Shown: in pieces, positions 1 through 11,546 of the stretch
Layout: each line of letters starts with the position of its first letter
How positions within the stretch are numbered: position 1 is the stretch's first letter
Origin: Lepeophtheirus salmonis
Lineage: Eukaryota; Arthropoda; Copepoda; Siphonostomatoida; Caligidae
Direction of reading: 5' to 3'
NCBI RefSeq assembly: GCF_016086655.4
Contig: NC_052140.2
Span: forward strand, 15,376,001 to 15,440,000
DNA length: 64,000 nt
Notes under the pieces: model-generated
What the model saw: the letters and a program-made list of their open reading frames with translations, nothing else
Told to the model about the DNA's origin: nothing
The model's database searches: none
Position numbers and translations under genes: made by a program

Positions 1-3000
1 TATTCAGTAATCCCCTTCTATACGTATCTAGGGAGTTAGTCTGAATTCTGATTTAAATACTTCAGATCTCGAATGCCAATGAATATTGAAAACTTGTTAT
101 TTATTATTAAATCCTTCAATCTAAGGAACTGTGTTTATAGTGAAATAGTTATCTGCAATGAAATTGTCATTACCCCTGTTTTTTCATTTATTTATTTTTT
201 TGGATATTTAATTGTTTAATTATTTACTTTCTGTATAAATAAACTTAACTTTTATCAATAAAAAAAAGGTTGATTTAAAATATCAACAGGTTATATTGTA
301 CTTTTATTCATGAATCTATAATATTTATATATTTGAAAACATATGACCTTACCTACATTTTCCGGTAATAAAGACAACTGATTAGCACTAACAATATCAC
401 CAGCTGTCAAAAATATTATTTTAAAAGATACTGATGTACCAGAAGTTGTGAGGTATCGACATGCTAACTTGAAAACATTGAGAAATATATTTAAATTATC
501 CCTCAACCATACAACTCGGTTTTTGTCAACTGGGATATATTTGATCCATTTGTGAATCATTTACTCTTTTGTGTATAAACAAGTACATAAATTATTTCTT
601 ATATAACAAAATCCTATCTCACTATCTAAATCTATTAATTAAAAAAATACCAAACATTTTACAACATCAAAATATTTAATATATGACAATATATATACGT
701 ACCGTCGTACCAAGACTAAGATAAAAACTTACCAACCCGTAAGGGTCTTACTGAACCGAACCACGGTACAACCCCGTACTGTACCAGCCTTAATACCTAT
801 ATATTTAGGTAGATTTTTTTTTTGAACAAGAAACTGCCCTTTATAGCAATTATGAATTATATATTAAAGATTTGTAAAGTAACTATACATTATTTTAATT
901 ATTCATCAAAGAAGAACATCACGTGGTCGCCATGGTATTTGAGATAATTAAAAAGACTCATTCAATGCTTCATACGGAATTGTTGATGCTTTTGAGTCCT
1001 CAAATATCTTTGACTTTTTACCAATAAACTTGACCACCATTAATTCTTTTTCTTATTTTTCTTAAAAAAAATATATATAATCACTAAATGATGAAATCCG
1101 TTAATTTGTAAAAACTGATGGAAGGAATAGTGGCGCAACCACAATAAAACAGAAACCAAACTTGTAAAGTACTGACTCATTGTGTTTATGAGTTAGGAAA
1201 GTATTACATTTAGTTTCATAGAGTGAATTTATATAACTGTCTTAATACATATTTCCCCGTATTTTATAAAACATACGCATTCATCTCAAAATCAATCAAC
1301 GCTCCTTTGGCATTGGTATCACGATCCCATAGGTTCGGAACCACATCCTTAAAGTAACAAACACTGACTAAAAATTTACTCATAACGACCAGTTTAACAA
1401 ATATAAAATCAATCTTGACCAAAAATCAAGGAAATTTACATTATTTTTTTACTATATATATTTCTTGGGCATATTTGAATCAATTATACGGTAAGTATTC
1501 AATTATTTGTGATGAAATAAGATGTCCGATAATATTAACTATAGTTAACAACCGTTATTTGAAAATTTAGTAATTTATCATATTTTTATTGCAACAATCA
1601 GTTTAAGCTACTTCAAGAGTGATTTCTGACACTTACATCGGGTAAATAAGAATAATTATTCCATGGCAAAGAGTAATGTTTAGTTTAAGAATACAAATGT
1701 AATCTACATTCAATTTTACGTAAAATCTTCTAGCTTGATTTGAGTTGACGGGTCAAATATTCTTTAAATGGATGAATTCTCAAAATTAAATCATTATTTG
1801 TGGATGTTTATCAATTATAAATATGTTTTTATAAGGGTATCATACAAGTACCTATTTATATATACATATATAATTTGAAGGGCGTTTTTTTCTACTTTAA
1901 ATGATCATTTTACTAATTGATGAATAAGCATAAGTTTTTTTTTGTTTTTTTTAAAGATGACTACACAATTAGTAACTAATTAAAATTCATTAATATAATT
2001 TTTTTTCATATAAACATCTGCCCTTCTTATATATTTAGAAAAAAAAATCTTTTAATGATTGAATTCAATTCATTAATTATATATATTTGTATTATATTAT
2101 GAATTCGTCAAAGGAGGGATGCAGTTACTTGATTCATTAAATTTAATTTTCATAAAAAAAACATGCACTTATATTCATTGAATAGCAAAAAAAAAAAAAA
2201 AAAAAAAAAAAATACAGATTAAACATGCTGAAATAGCTGAAAAATTAATTTATAGTTTTTTATTTATTTATATGATAAATTATAATATTTCCCAAATGTT
2301 GTTGTCATTTTTTCCAAGTATTCAAATGAATAGATAATGTAAACTATGAAAAAAATCGGCAGTATGTGTTATATTAATTAGTTATGAGTAGAAATGGGTT
2401 TCAATATCCGGTTCCAATATTTGGTACCGGTTTCGGATCTGTTACTGCAATTTTGGTTCTTATCGATACTTTTTTGACAAAAAATATATAGATTGCCCTT
2501 AGATTTAATTTAAAAAAAAGAAGATTCTTGATATATTTAAGCTGGGTAGGGGATGCTTATACAAAAATTTATTAACTGGAGCGTTACTTGGAGAGATATA
2601 TTAGTAAATGTGTCCTGCTTTTTTTTTTCAACAAAAAGAGTTCATCCACTTTAGGCTTAAGGTGGTAGATGGATTATTAATTAGACTTAGAAACTTAAAT
2701 CTCACGTGATATAAGATTTAAAGAACATAGATACTACATTATCAGTCATTTTTCGTAATTATGATAGCAATCCATGCAAAATTAAAAGACTTGGCTTCAT
2801 AACTCGGTATCATAGACGTACCATTGAGGATGCCTTTACGCTTCAACAAAATTTTAAACAGAATGATGAACTGATCTCCTATGCCCTGGATACGAAACAA
2901 TTAAACAAAACTGATCACAACATGGTTTTTACCTCTTAAAACCAATATATATAAACTTTGAAATATAATTTTTATTATAGGTATACATAGGTTAGTCTTT

Positions 3001-4060
3001 GGAATTCTATACATTAATACTTTTGTGAGGGAAGTGAGGATCACCTCATCAAATTTTTAGTTATTTTTTAATGGAGGCAAATTTATAAATATATTATTTA
3101 CACATTGGTTTTATTTTATTTTATTAATTTTTCTTTGCAATTATACGTTATCTTTAAACATGTAATATTTTAATCTTAACCATATTAGTTTTACTAACAA
3201 TGACAATTTATATAATTTTATAATTACTAACTATAAGTCGACATATAGGCTTTGATGATCGCCGCTGGTCGAAACATAAATAAATATTTTTCTTTAATAA
3301 TCGTCTTCCTATGCCCGGACATCTCTTCTTTTTAAATCATGTCCCAGAGTATTTTAATTTTAAATCAATAAAATGTCCTTTTTTTATGGGATAAGACCAT
3401 TCTCAGGATGCAAAATAAGGATATGTTTTTGCAAAATAGTTGGTCGCCCTAATTTATTATATCAAAAAGGTACTTCTGTATTAATACAAGATACCAACTA
3501 TTTGTAAGTTTTCAAAATAAAGAAAGATGAAAATCAAATTATTTCTGATAAAAATTATCCAGTAAGTGTGTAGCCTACAATTTTAATGATTTCAAAAAAT
3601 TCACCCTCTCCTTCAAAAATCAGGACAAATTTGTCTGTAAACAAAAATGTTGTTAGGTGCACTAAAAGAGGAACTCTCAGGATTTATGTTTGGATTGGTG
3701 GACAAAATCAGACTTTTAAGACTTTTTAATATTTTGGCAGAAGAAACAATTATTCTTGTTTTTTATAAACAGACAATTTTTTTGCTAGGGTCAGAAATTT
3801 GGTCGCTGTTACGTCTCAGTAGCATTTTTGATAGGTCGTATTAGAACGTTAATTTTAGTTTCTAATATCAAATTAGTAAACATTGTACGTTTTTAAATGT
3901 GTCAGTACCTCGGTACCACTATAGCATCAGGGTACCAAACAATAATACCATCTAGTTATTTGTAACTAGATATAAGTTTAGTCATAATTACATGGGACCT
4001 TCTAGAATTACAAAATAATATATTGGTGCAACTGAGTAAGACATCTAACTTTCTGATGAG
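1..4060. other. Gene-free AT-rich DNA
   Basis: I see no gene. The stretch is AT-rich with many homopolymer runs, including a poly-A run at about 2188-2211. Two short segments (about 700-790 and 2390-2480) are rich in GTACC/CCGGT-like words, resembling fragments of the GTGTTG repeat family described at 7011. Open stretches of under 100 codons on either strand, such as 291-560 minus and 3647-3844 plus, have no domain or splice support and look like chance. Confidence 0.6.
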
Positions 4061-4314
4061 TAGTGTTGGATCAGTATTAGTTCTAAATGTCTAATAAGTC
4101 TCTCCCTCCCCCCTTTTAGTTCAATCTTTTTTACCATTCAAGGTTACCAAAGAACTATTAGTCGGTCCTTCAATCCTGTGGTTCTAGCCTTCTATTTATT
4201 TTCTTCACTCCTAGCTGGGATTAAGGAATATAAAAATGAAGAAAATAATGAATGAGTTCTAGAACGTATGATACTGAAGTATCATATGTGAAGTCAATCA
4301 CTTAAAACACCCCC

Positions 4315-4870
4315 TTCTGCTTCAAACTACAGCCTCCGACCTGGCTCAGTGCCTGACACAGGCCTTGATTAGGAACTCCTTATTAATGCTGGCACTGCCA
4401 CAAGAAAAGGAAGCACAGAGGAGTCAACAGTGTTATGTACATGTTTATTAGACTATTCTCCAAGACGCCAACATATAATAGTGAGCTAGGAGGCAACATT
4501 TCCTTTGTACAAAACATAAAAAGTCTTAAAAATGCTTGTTTTTCCGGAATAAATCCTGGATTTAAATTTGCAGATTTGCAGAAACTGCACCAGTTTAAAA
4601 TTATAGGATGACACTATGTCTGTTAATATCAATTTAAGCTCTCTAACATCATTATTTAGGGTGTGCCTTGCGTCCTAGGGCGTGCACCTGGCATGAAAGC
4701 ACAATAATGGTCCCACAAGGCTTCTTTTTAGCAAACATTTCAAAGATTTTGTATTTTTTTCTTTTATAATTTTCTCAGCAAAATCTGATGAGCACACTTT
4801 CATAAACATAGATTTCAGGGTTGTGAAGATATTAATGACTAAAATTGTTTTAGATTTAATGATAATACGC
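4315..4870 (-). mobile_element. Tc1/mariner relic (family B), internally deleted
   Basis: Read on the minus strand, the low-coordinate end resembles the C-terminal part of a Tc1/mariner transposase: a PPSS block near 4495 and a KEFLIKAC-like block near 4375, with stops. The high-coordinate end (about 4640-4860) resembles the N-terminal end of the copy at 58850-59355. Both copies share the words for a GCAC-CTGGCA region and a flank reading cagggttg...agatatt. The central catalytic region is missing. The relic ends right next to the family A element that starts at 4877. Confidence 0.55.
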
Positions 4871-4877
4871 CATCAGT

Positions 4878-4902
4878 ACCGGGCTGTGCAAAATTATTTA
4901 CC
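4878..4902 (+). repeat. Left terminal inverted repeat of family A element
   Basis: This 25-bp repeat begins ACCGGGCTGTGC and ends TTATTTACC. It is inverted at 6121-6145 with three mismatches. Confidence 0.85.
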
Positions 4903-5024
4903 GATGATGTAAATATACTTTTTAAGAGGTTCTGTGGCAACCAATCTGATTATGTCGTATTTTTACTGTTAAAATAAACAAAAATCCTTCTTGTGAGAGC
5001 GTAACAACTTCCACACGTGAGACC

Positions 5025-6016
5025 ATGTCCAATCAAGAAACAAAGAGGATCAAAATTGCTGCCCTCCTCCGAGCGGGAGCGCCTCATAACAACACTAAGG
5101 AACAGGTTGGGGCCTTGTTGAAGACAATTTACAACGTTTCCAAGCGCTTGGAGGCTTGGAGTGATCTCAAGCATTCGCCTGGGGCTGGCAGGAAGCCCAT
5201 TGTCTCAACAAGGCAAGTAAAGGCAGTGTTCAAGAGAACGTTCAACAGGTGCATTGCCGATTTGGCCAAAAAGATGGGAACGTCGAGATCAACTATTTCA
5301 AGGGCATTGAAAAGGCCTGGAGGAAAGTCCCTGAGGCGTACTGAACGCCCTCTGCTAACTGAACGTCAGCGAGAAGTCAAACTTGAGCGTGGCAAGAAAA
5401 TCTTGAATGATATCAAGAGCTCATCTGGACGCATCATCATTTTTTCCGATGAGAAAACTTTTACGGTTGATCCTGTTTTCAACAGGCAAAATGACCATGT
5501 TGTGAGCTTTGGAGATGTGTAAGATAAGCACCGCTATGTGGCAACAACAAAGCACCCTGCTTCGGTGATGATATTGGGTCTCGTGGCCTCCAACGGGAAG
5601 ACCATGACGCCGGTATGGTTCCCCACTGGCTACAGATTAACAGTGGAGGATTATGTGAAGATTCTGGCGTCCAAGGTCCTTCCGTGGATCAAATCCATAG
5701 TCGGCAACTCTCCTTGGGGTTTTCAACAACCCACGCTTCCAAGAAAGCTCAGGAGTGGATCAAGGACAACATGAACTTTTGGCTCAAGGACTACTGGCCC
5801 CCTCAGAGCCCAGATCTGAACCCACTAGACCTCTCTATCTAGGCGCACGTGGAGACCAAGGCCTGCTAAAAACGGCACAAGAACATAAATGCCTTAAAGG
5901 CTGCTGTCAACAAGGTCTGGGCCTCCATGGACGCCGATTACATCCAGCAAGTCTGTGGCAGCTTCAGACGTCGCTTGACCAGTGTCATTGAGTCAAATGG
6001 CGGCTACATTGATTAA
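5025..6016 (+). pseudogene. Mariner-type transposase pseudogene
   Basis: Starting at ATG 5025, the reading frame gives an N-terminal helix-turn-helix region (ADLAKKMGTSRSTISRALK, about residues 80-105) and the first catalytic block with SDEKTF (about residue 142). A TAA at 5520-5522 interrupts the frame, which then continues to about 5720. There the sequence jumps frame and the second catalytic Asp (normally in a QDGAPAH-like block) is lost to a small deletion. The third block, SPDLNPLD, is present in a new frame near 5810. A TAG replaces an expected Trp codon near 5840, and a TAA follows soon after. The C-terminal end reads SVIESNGGYID in another frame before a TAA at 6014-6016. With these nonsense changes, frameshifts and a missing catalytic residue it cannot make active enzyme. 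The gene lies centrally between the element's inverted repeats. Confidence 0.88.
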
Positions 6017-6120
6017 ATTTGATCACAAACTATTTTATTATTCTAAAAATGTATGAATAAATTGTTTCTCAAGTCATTCGATATGTCATTATTGTCTGCG
6101 ATATGTTCTGAACAAAAAGT

Positions 6121-6145
6121 GGTAAATAATTCAGCACGGCCCGGT
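6121..6145 (-). repeat. Right terminal inverted repeat of family A element
   Basis: This is the inverted copy of 4878-4902, 22 of 25 identical. Confidence 0.85.
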
Positions 6146-6149
6146 GTGT

Positions 6150-7010
6150 TACATCATTTTCATAAAACTACCTCCACCTGATCACTAGCCCAGTGATGAG
6201 TGAGTGAGGGAGAGGCTGGGAAACAAAAGTTTTTAGTTCCATGTATAATGCACGTGATGACTCATCCCTTTTGTAGTTAATTACTCATATAAATAGGAAA
6301 AGGACAAATTCGAGTGTAAAATCACCGGTCTGATGACTTTTTTTTTAAATTTTTTTTAGTTAACAAGCAGATATCCACTTTTGCGGTGAATATATATATT
6401 TTTTTACGTTGCTGTTCCGAGTATGAGTTCACCATTGGCACGGGCATTAACCGGGCCCTATTTATGAAAAAGAGACAATGTTTGAATTGTAGGAGTATGT
6501 TTTTATTTTATGTATTTAATGAGAGCAAAAACAGGTTTAACACATTTGTTCTAAATATTTCAATGTATTTTTTTTTTTTTTTGCCAAGTGGAAGAATCTT
6601 TATAATTTTACATAATTACATATGTATACATTCAATTTGTCATAAACTACTTATAAACATTCAAAAACTGCATTGAGATACAAAAAAAAATGGATATATT
6701 TATTCTAGTAAAAATTTGACATGAACACAACAAATATATAATTACATACATATTAAAAAGACTGGAAAAATTTGCAACAGATTTCGTTTTTGGTTCAATT
6801 TGAATGCAGCGGGTCAAATGTTGCAACTCTTCCTTAGTTGATTGCCACCGTTAATAAATTAACAATAAAAAATATTTTTGAAGAATAAATAACTAAATCT
6901 CTCAAAGTTTTGAATTATAAAATTTTAGACATAAATATAAGCCGTGTTTAAATGTAAGGAAGCTTTAATATGTTGACGTCATTAATTTAATGTTTAAAGT
7001 TAAGAAGAGT
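6150..7010. other. Gene-free AT-rich DNA
   Basis: I found no gene, transposase similarity or repeat structure. A 96-codon open stretch at 6386-6676 is T-rich, low in complexity and probably chance. Confidence 0.5.
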
Positions 7011-7327
7011 AGTGTTGTGTCAGTACTTATTTTTTGGCCCTTGGGACCGATCCTTAGGACTGTCGGTCTTTGGCATTTATCATAAAAATATCGATTGTTT
7101 ATTAATGCAAATAAGATACATAAAATATGTATTAAGGTTATTGCACATATCCTTCAAACAATATTATATTGCTACTTAGTTATATACTTTATTAACATAA
7201 TCATTGAAAAGGGAAAAAACACTCTAATTTACGTCACGAAGGATCGATTTGGCCTTCTTTAAGGACCAACAAGTGGGATTGGACTCGACCGCGAACCTTG
7301 GCCCTAAATAAGGACCGTCACAACACT
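7011..7327. mobile_element. Non-autonomous TIR element (MITE), GTGTTGTG family
   Basis: The left end reads TAGTGTTGTG from 7010 and the right end reads CACAACACTA to 7328. The inner TIR continues imperfectly (left CAGTACTTATTTTT, right reverse complement CGGTCCTTATTTAG). The flanking TA on both sides fits a Tc1/mariner-type target duplication, although it could be part of the TIR. The interior has no coding capacity. Related sequences with the same GTGTTG end and GGACTGGACT/ACCGGTC words lie near 16519, 32743 and 41350. Confidence 0.65.
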
Positions 7328-7329
7328 AA

Positions 7330-8280
7330 AGATCCCAACAATTTTTGCATAAAGCAGATAAAAATTTAATGAGATTAAGATTATAGATCAGACAAAAATA
7401 TTGTTACAAACCTTTTCAGGCCCTGACTAATAAATTTGCTTGCTGTAAAGCTTAAATAAACAAAATATATAGAACGAAGAGAATTGCAGAACTTTATTTA
7501 ACTGACTTCTTTACACCGAGTGTTATAATCTCACAAGTTTCTTCTCAAGGACTCTGTTTAACATTTTGATTAAGTTATATGAAATTATTGCAAAATAATC
7601 AATAATGTGATTTTTTTTTAAACAATGAAAAACGTATTGTATTATTCCAAAAATAAATATCCTAAAAAAAATTACTGTTACTGCTCATAGTCAGTTTTTA
7701 TGTAATATTTTGAAGAATTTTCTTTTATACTATAAAATTGTAATATGAGTGTAATGTGACCGTAAATTTTTTGATACTCGAAAAAAAAGGTATATTCCTA
7801 CTGGAATACTACGTTCATATCCGGATAGTGGGGTTGGACCCACGGTAACTACTTTTCCTCTGTTGTTTTCTTGCCAACATCCAAAAGTGCTGGGATAGAA
7901 ATTAGTTGGTCACGTTCAGTTGGCATTTATAAGACACTTGTGAAGATCTTGCTTTTATTTTTTAGTTGTTATTTTGGTATTTGACCGGAACAAATTTACT
8001 ACATTCCCGAAAACTTTGATTTTTGTAGCAAAAACGAAGTGCATAGAATTTATGGCCACACCTGGTATATAGAAAATAATGTTTATAAAATATATGGAAA
8101 TAAGACAATTTAACTTAAATATAAAGGTCTGGTTTTACCCACTAGAACTTATAAAAATAGAAAAAAATATATTTTCAAATATTTTGAGACAAGTCCTTAC
8201 TGTACGAGTATATAACCAGCATTATCCGGAGTAATTCGGATGTGGGTAAAAGTCACATTTTGCTTTAAAAATTTAGAATA
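7330..8280. other. Gene-free AT-rich DNA
   Basis: I see no gene and no recognisable repeat boundary in this stretch. Confidence 0.5.
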
Positions 8281-8284
8281 TAAC

Positions 8285-8590
8285 TCCCCAAGAAATATTC
8301 ATTGTTACTCCCCGTTTTTAACGTGCACACTCACACGTAACTACTCAATACTTATATCAATTCATATGTGTTCTGTCCTCAAGAATGAAAGAATTATAAG
8401 AGTTTGAGGAAAAAATGAATATGATGGGACGACTGATGAGTACTTAAGTCTTTAGAGCGTTCATTAGTAAAACAAACCAAATTTATTCTAGCATACCAGG
8501 GTTTATATATAATTCAAATCTTAACAAATATTAAAAATGCGCATGAAATATGAATGATATACATTAGAGATCAATAACCAAAAAAACAAC
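8285..8590. repeat. Dispersed repeat, copy 1 (partner at 53895-54145)
   Basis: The segment aligns along most of its length with 53895-54145. Shared words include ACACGTAACTA, CAATTCATATG/TAATTCATATG and ACTGATGAGTACTT. There is no coding content. It is followed directly by a transposase C-terminal fragment, so it may be the non-coding part of a transposon. Confidence 0.6.
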
Positions 8591-8615
8591 AAAAAAACAA
8601 AATTCTGTTCACCTG

Positions 8616-8780
8616 CGTGTACTGGCTGTTATTGCTTGTGAAGGAGTACATATTGAATACAAAATATTACTAAATATATTATTTGGACAATTCACAATTT
8701 TTTTTAAGCTGTTGTTTCTTCATTTCATACAAATCACGTTCTACGTGAACACTCTTGCAATAGTTCCTCATAGTTTTCAT
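8616..8780 (+). mobile_element. Tc1/mariner transposase C-terminal fragment (family E)
   Basis: From 8616 the frame reads RVLAVIACEGVHIEY, which matches the usual C-terminal end of Tc1/mariner transposases (RLxAVIxAEGGHIE-like). The DNA after it (about 8640-8690) resembles 33985-34035, the tail of another relic. No catalytic block remains. Confidence 0.5.
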
Positions 8781-9387
8781 CAACACGACTACACTTTTAT
8801 TTTCTCAGATCAAAATAAGTTTAAAATATACATCCGGGAATAATATATCCACAAGTGCACCCGGTGACTACATGATATATATATATATAAAATATGCGAA
8901 TGACACATTTTTACATATTACAGATTCAAATATCAATATGCAATTTAATTATGGAGGTCATAGAATGAAGCATGATGTCATACTGCTAAGATATTCGCGA
9001 ATATGGAATATTAATTGCACTGTAAACTGCAAAACACACTTCAATTACATAAACAACACTTTTATTATGACAATTTTGAGACAAGATTTTGTTTTCCTTA
9101 GCATACATATGTGCATAATTTTATCCACATGTTTGTAATAAAATGTCTTCTTTTTTGTGCTCAATACATTGAATATTACTGCTGACTCCTCGATGCATTT
9201 GTAATTTTTTATAATGTGTTCTAATATCATATTGATATTATTAAACTAATTTTTATAGGATGAAACTACTGATGAAAAAATTTGGGGTTAACAACATAAC
9301 TTCCTTTTTTCAAAAGGTAATTAAACACGTTATTATCTTTTTATAACTTCTAAATGAAAAGTTATTGAGAGAGAAACACAAAAGATG

Positions 9388-9605
9388 AAAAACTCACTGT
9401 TTATTAAAATACCAAAGTTTGGTGTATAAACAATGGGAGATATTAAATATCTGATATGATTTTGAAAACTGTGTTATTTTTGCTTCATAATGATGGTACA
9501 CATTTACGCTTTGCCATACACAGTTTTCAAAATCATATCAGATATTTAATATCCCCCATTGTCTATCAACCAAACTTTGGTATTTTAATAAACAGTGAGT
9601 TTTTT
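9388..9605. repeat. Long near-perfect inverted repeat (hairpin)
   Basis: The left arm (9388-9474) and right arm (9518-9605) are reverse complements over about 87 bp with only about four differences, clustered where the left arm reads GTGTATAAAC. The spacer is about 43 bp. I see no target-site duplication and no coding content. RNA crossing it would form a long hairpin. It could be a foldback MITE or a recent inverted duplication. Confidence 0.85.
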
Positions 9606-9681
9606 TATATTTCCTATAAATAATTGTATATAACTTTTTTATTTCTATCATCAGTAACCGAAATACTACTGAATAACAAAG

Positions 9682-9891
9682 CTATCGATGGCAAACAAAA
9701 TATTCAAAATAGTCTGCTTCAGCAGAAAGCACACCCTTGAGTCTATTAGGCCAGACATCACAATAAGCGAGGACCATTGCTTTGGTAATGTTTACACATT
9801 CCCTAATTATAGATGCTTTCAGGACATCCAAATTTTGATGGGGGTTTCTTGCTAACTGTCTTTTCCAAAATACACCAGGAAAAAAAATCAT
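9682..9891 (-). mobile_element. Tc1/mariner transposase C-terminal fragment (family B-like)
   Basis: The minus-strand frame includes NLDVLKASIIRECVNI followed by WPNRLKGVLSAEADYFEYF. This matches the order DSLKASI...FRxRLEAVIxAEGGxIE at the C-terminus of Tc1/mariner transposases. The upstream part with the catalytic residues is absent. Confidence 0.6.
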
Positions 9892-10132
9892 TTAATTCAA
9901 ATTTTGACTGCATAAAGGCTAAAAGTTGATGCTCCAAAGGCTAAGGAAATGAGTTTCATATCACTTTCGCATCTTATTGGATGTGTAACAGTGAGTACTG
10001 GAGGCTTTTCTACAGGAAGGAGTCCAAGGGCTGAATATTTTTAGTTTTGACCTCCGAGGGTACAAAGATAATGAACACCTTACCAGAGCAGCTGATGGCA
10101 CCTTATAACATTATTGACCCTTGTTTGTGCAT

Positions 10133-10452
10133 TTAAGGGTTCCTATAGGACAAATCCGATCTTTTTTCACCGAAATCCGATCATTTTAAATAGCTGAATG
10201 CAGACCCCCTCCCCTGGAAAAAAAAAAAACATTGGAGAGGCGTGCCAGACTTCAACCAACAATAAATTTCTTGCTTTTGTTTACTTTCTCTTCTTTGTAA
10301 ATGAAGATTAATCAAAAAAACAAAAAACTTTGTAGACAATTGATCAATAATTTATCGCAAAATTGTTATCAATGGTATCACTAAATTGCAACGAATAATA
10401 TATGTTTAATTTGAAGTTAATTTTTGTACAGTATTTAGGGTCAATTCTGTAC
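10133..10452. repeat. Diverged copy of the CAGGGTG element
   Basis: The interior matches 48640-48840: AAATCCGATCATTTT, GGCGTGCCA-ACTTC and TTTACTTTCTCTTCT-like words occur in the same order. The ends are degenerate; the right one reads TTTAGGGTCAATTCTGTACA. It has no coding content. Confidence 0.5.
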
Positions 10453-10459
10453 ATATAAT

Positions 10460-11540
10460 CGACCTCATTACACTTTAAGTTATGACTATGCATAATTTGG
10501 CTATGTTTGTATATTTACTTCCACTAAAGATATGAGGAATAATTTTGTATATATAAATATGTATACTAAGCACTTTTATAAGTGAAATTTTTCCCTCTGA
10601 ATAATAAGCATTTTTCAAATATTAATTGGCCCTTCTAGCTCTTTTTTTCACTAATTTTTTTGACTAATCACATATTACACCAAAATGATTCTCTTTTGTA
10701 ATTCATATACAACTCTACATAGGTACTTTTTTATAAATACCCATTCATAGGTGAAGGGAAGTAACATTTGAGAAAAACTTGAGAAAAAAAATGTCACAAT
10801 CGTTATTTCTATACTTTTCTTATTAAAAATGAGTGGTGTCTACAAGTTTTATAATTGCAGTGGAGGGAGATGAATATCGCTAGTGATGTAAATTGTGTGC
10901 ATTTTTTAAAATTAATAATTTCAATTTTTTCAGTGCCAGACAACCCGTTACAGCGTTATACAAAAACTACATCAACTGCTTGATGTTACTAAAGATCCCT
11001 TTCAAAATGGGAATGAAATGTGTGTGGATGAGTTATGAAAGGAATTAACTTATTAAGAAAGAAAAGACTAGCTCCATAAAAATAATCTAGCTTTTGACTA
11101 ATTTCAAATGTTCATTTCAGTGAATATTAGGACATAGCATTTCTAACTAAACGGTTGTTTTTTTGTAAACAATATAAATAAGGACTCGTATGTAATAGTT
11201 GCTTGGACTCGGGTTACACTTAACCCTAACTAAACTGTAACTTCCGTTTTAATTTCTTCTTGTAAATAGTTCTCAGTTAACCATCAAACGGGGTATAATC
11301 TGCTTTAGAGAAGTATATTGGCAACATGTTTTGATCTACAATAAAGTATTTGAGACGGATATTCCTTATAATTCAACAAGGCAATTCATTATATTTTAGT
11401 TGTCATCCCTAAGGAATACATAATTGAGACCTAAAGTTGAGTACTAGATTTAACGAATCTGACTCAAGTCAAATTTAAGACAAATTAAACATCACATCTT
11501 ACACATAAAAGAATCTATTTTTGTAATGCATACACAAATC
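10460..11540. other. Gene-free AT-rich DNA
   Basis: I see no gene or recognisable repeat boundary. A segment near 10930-10990 has TACAGCG and CAGTGCCAGAC words that recur near 14830, but I could not define a unit. Confidence 0.45.
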
Positions 11541-11546
11541 CATATA

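Larger units (their letters stand above)
4877..6146 (+). mobile_element. Mariner-type transposon (family A) with terminal inverted repeats
   Basis: The element is bounded by 25-bp terminal inverted repeats at 4878-4902 and 6121-6145, which match at 22 of 25 positions and begin ACCGGGC. The left end is preceded by T, giving a TA as expected for Tc1/mariner insertion; the right flank reads TG, probably a mutated TA. The interior holds a broken transposase gene (5025-6016) with a 5' leader of about 120 bp. The size, about 1.27 kb, is normal for a full-length mariner. It has not lost its ends, so it may still be a substrate for a transposase supplied elsewhere. Confidence 0.88.
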
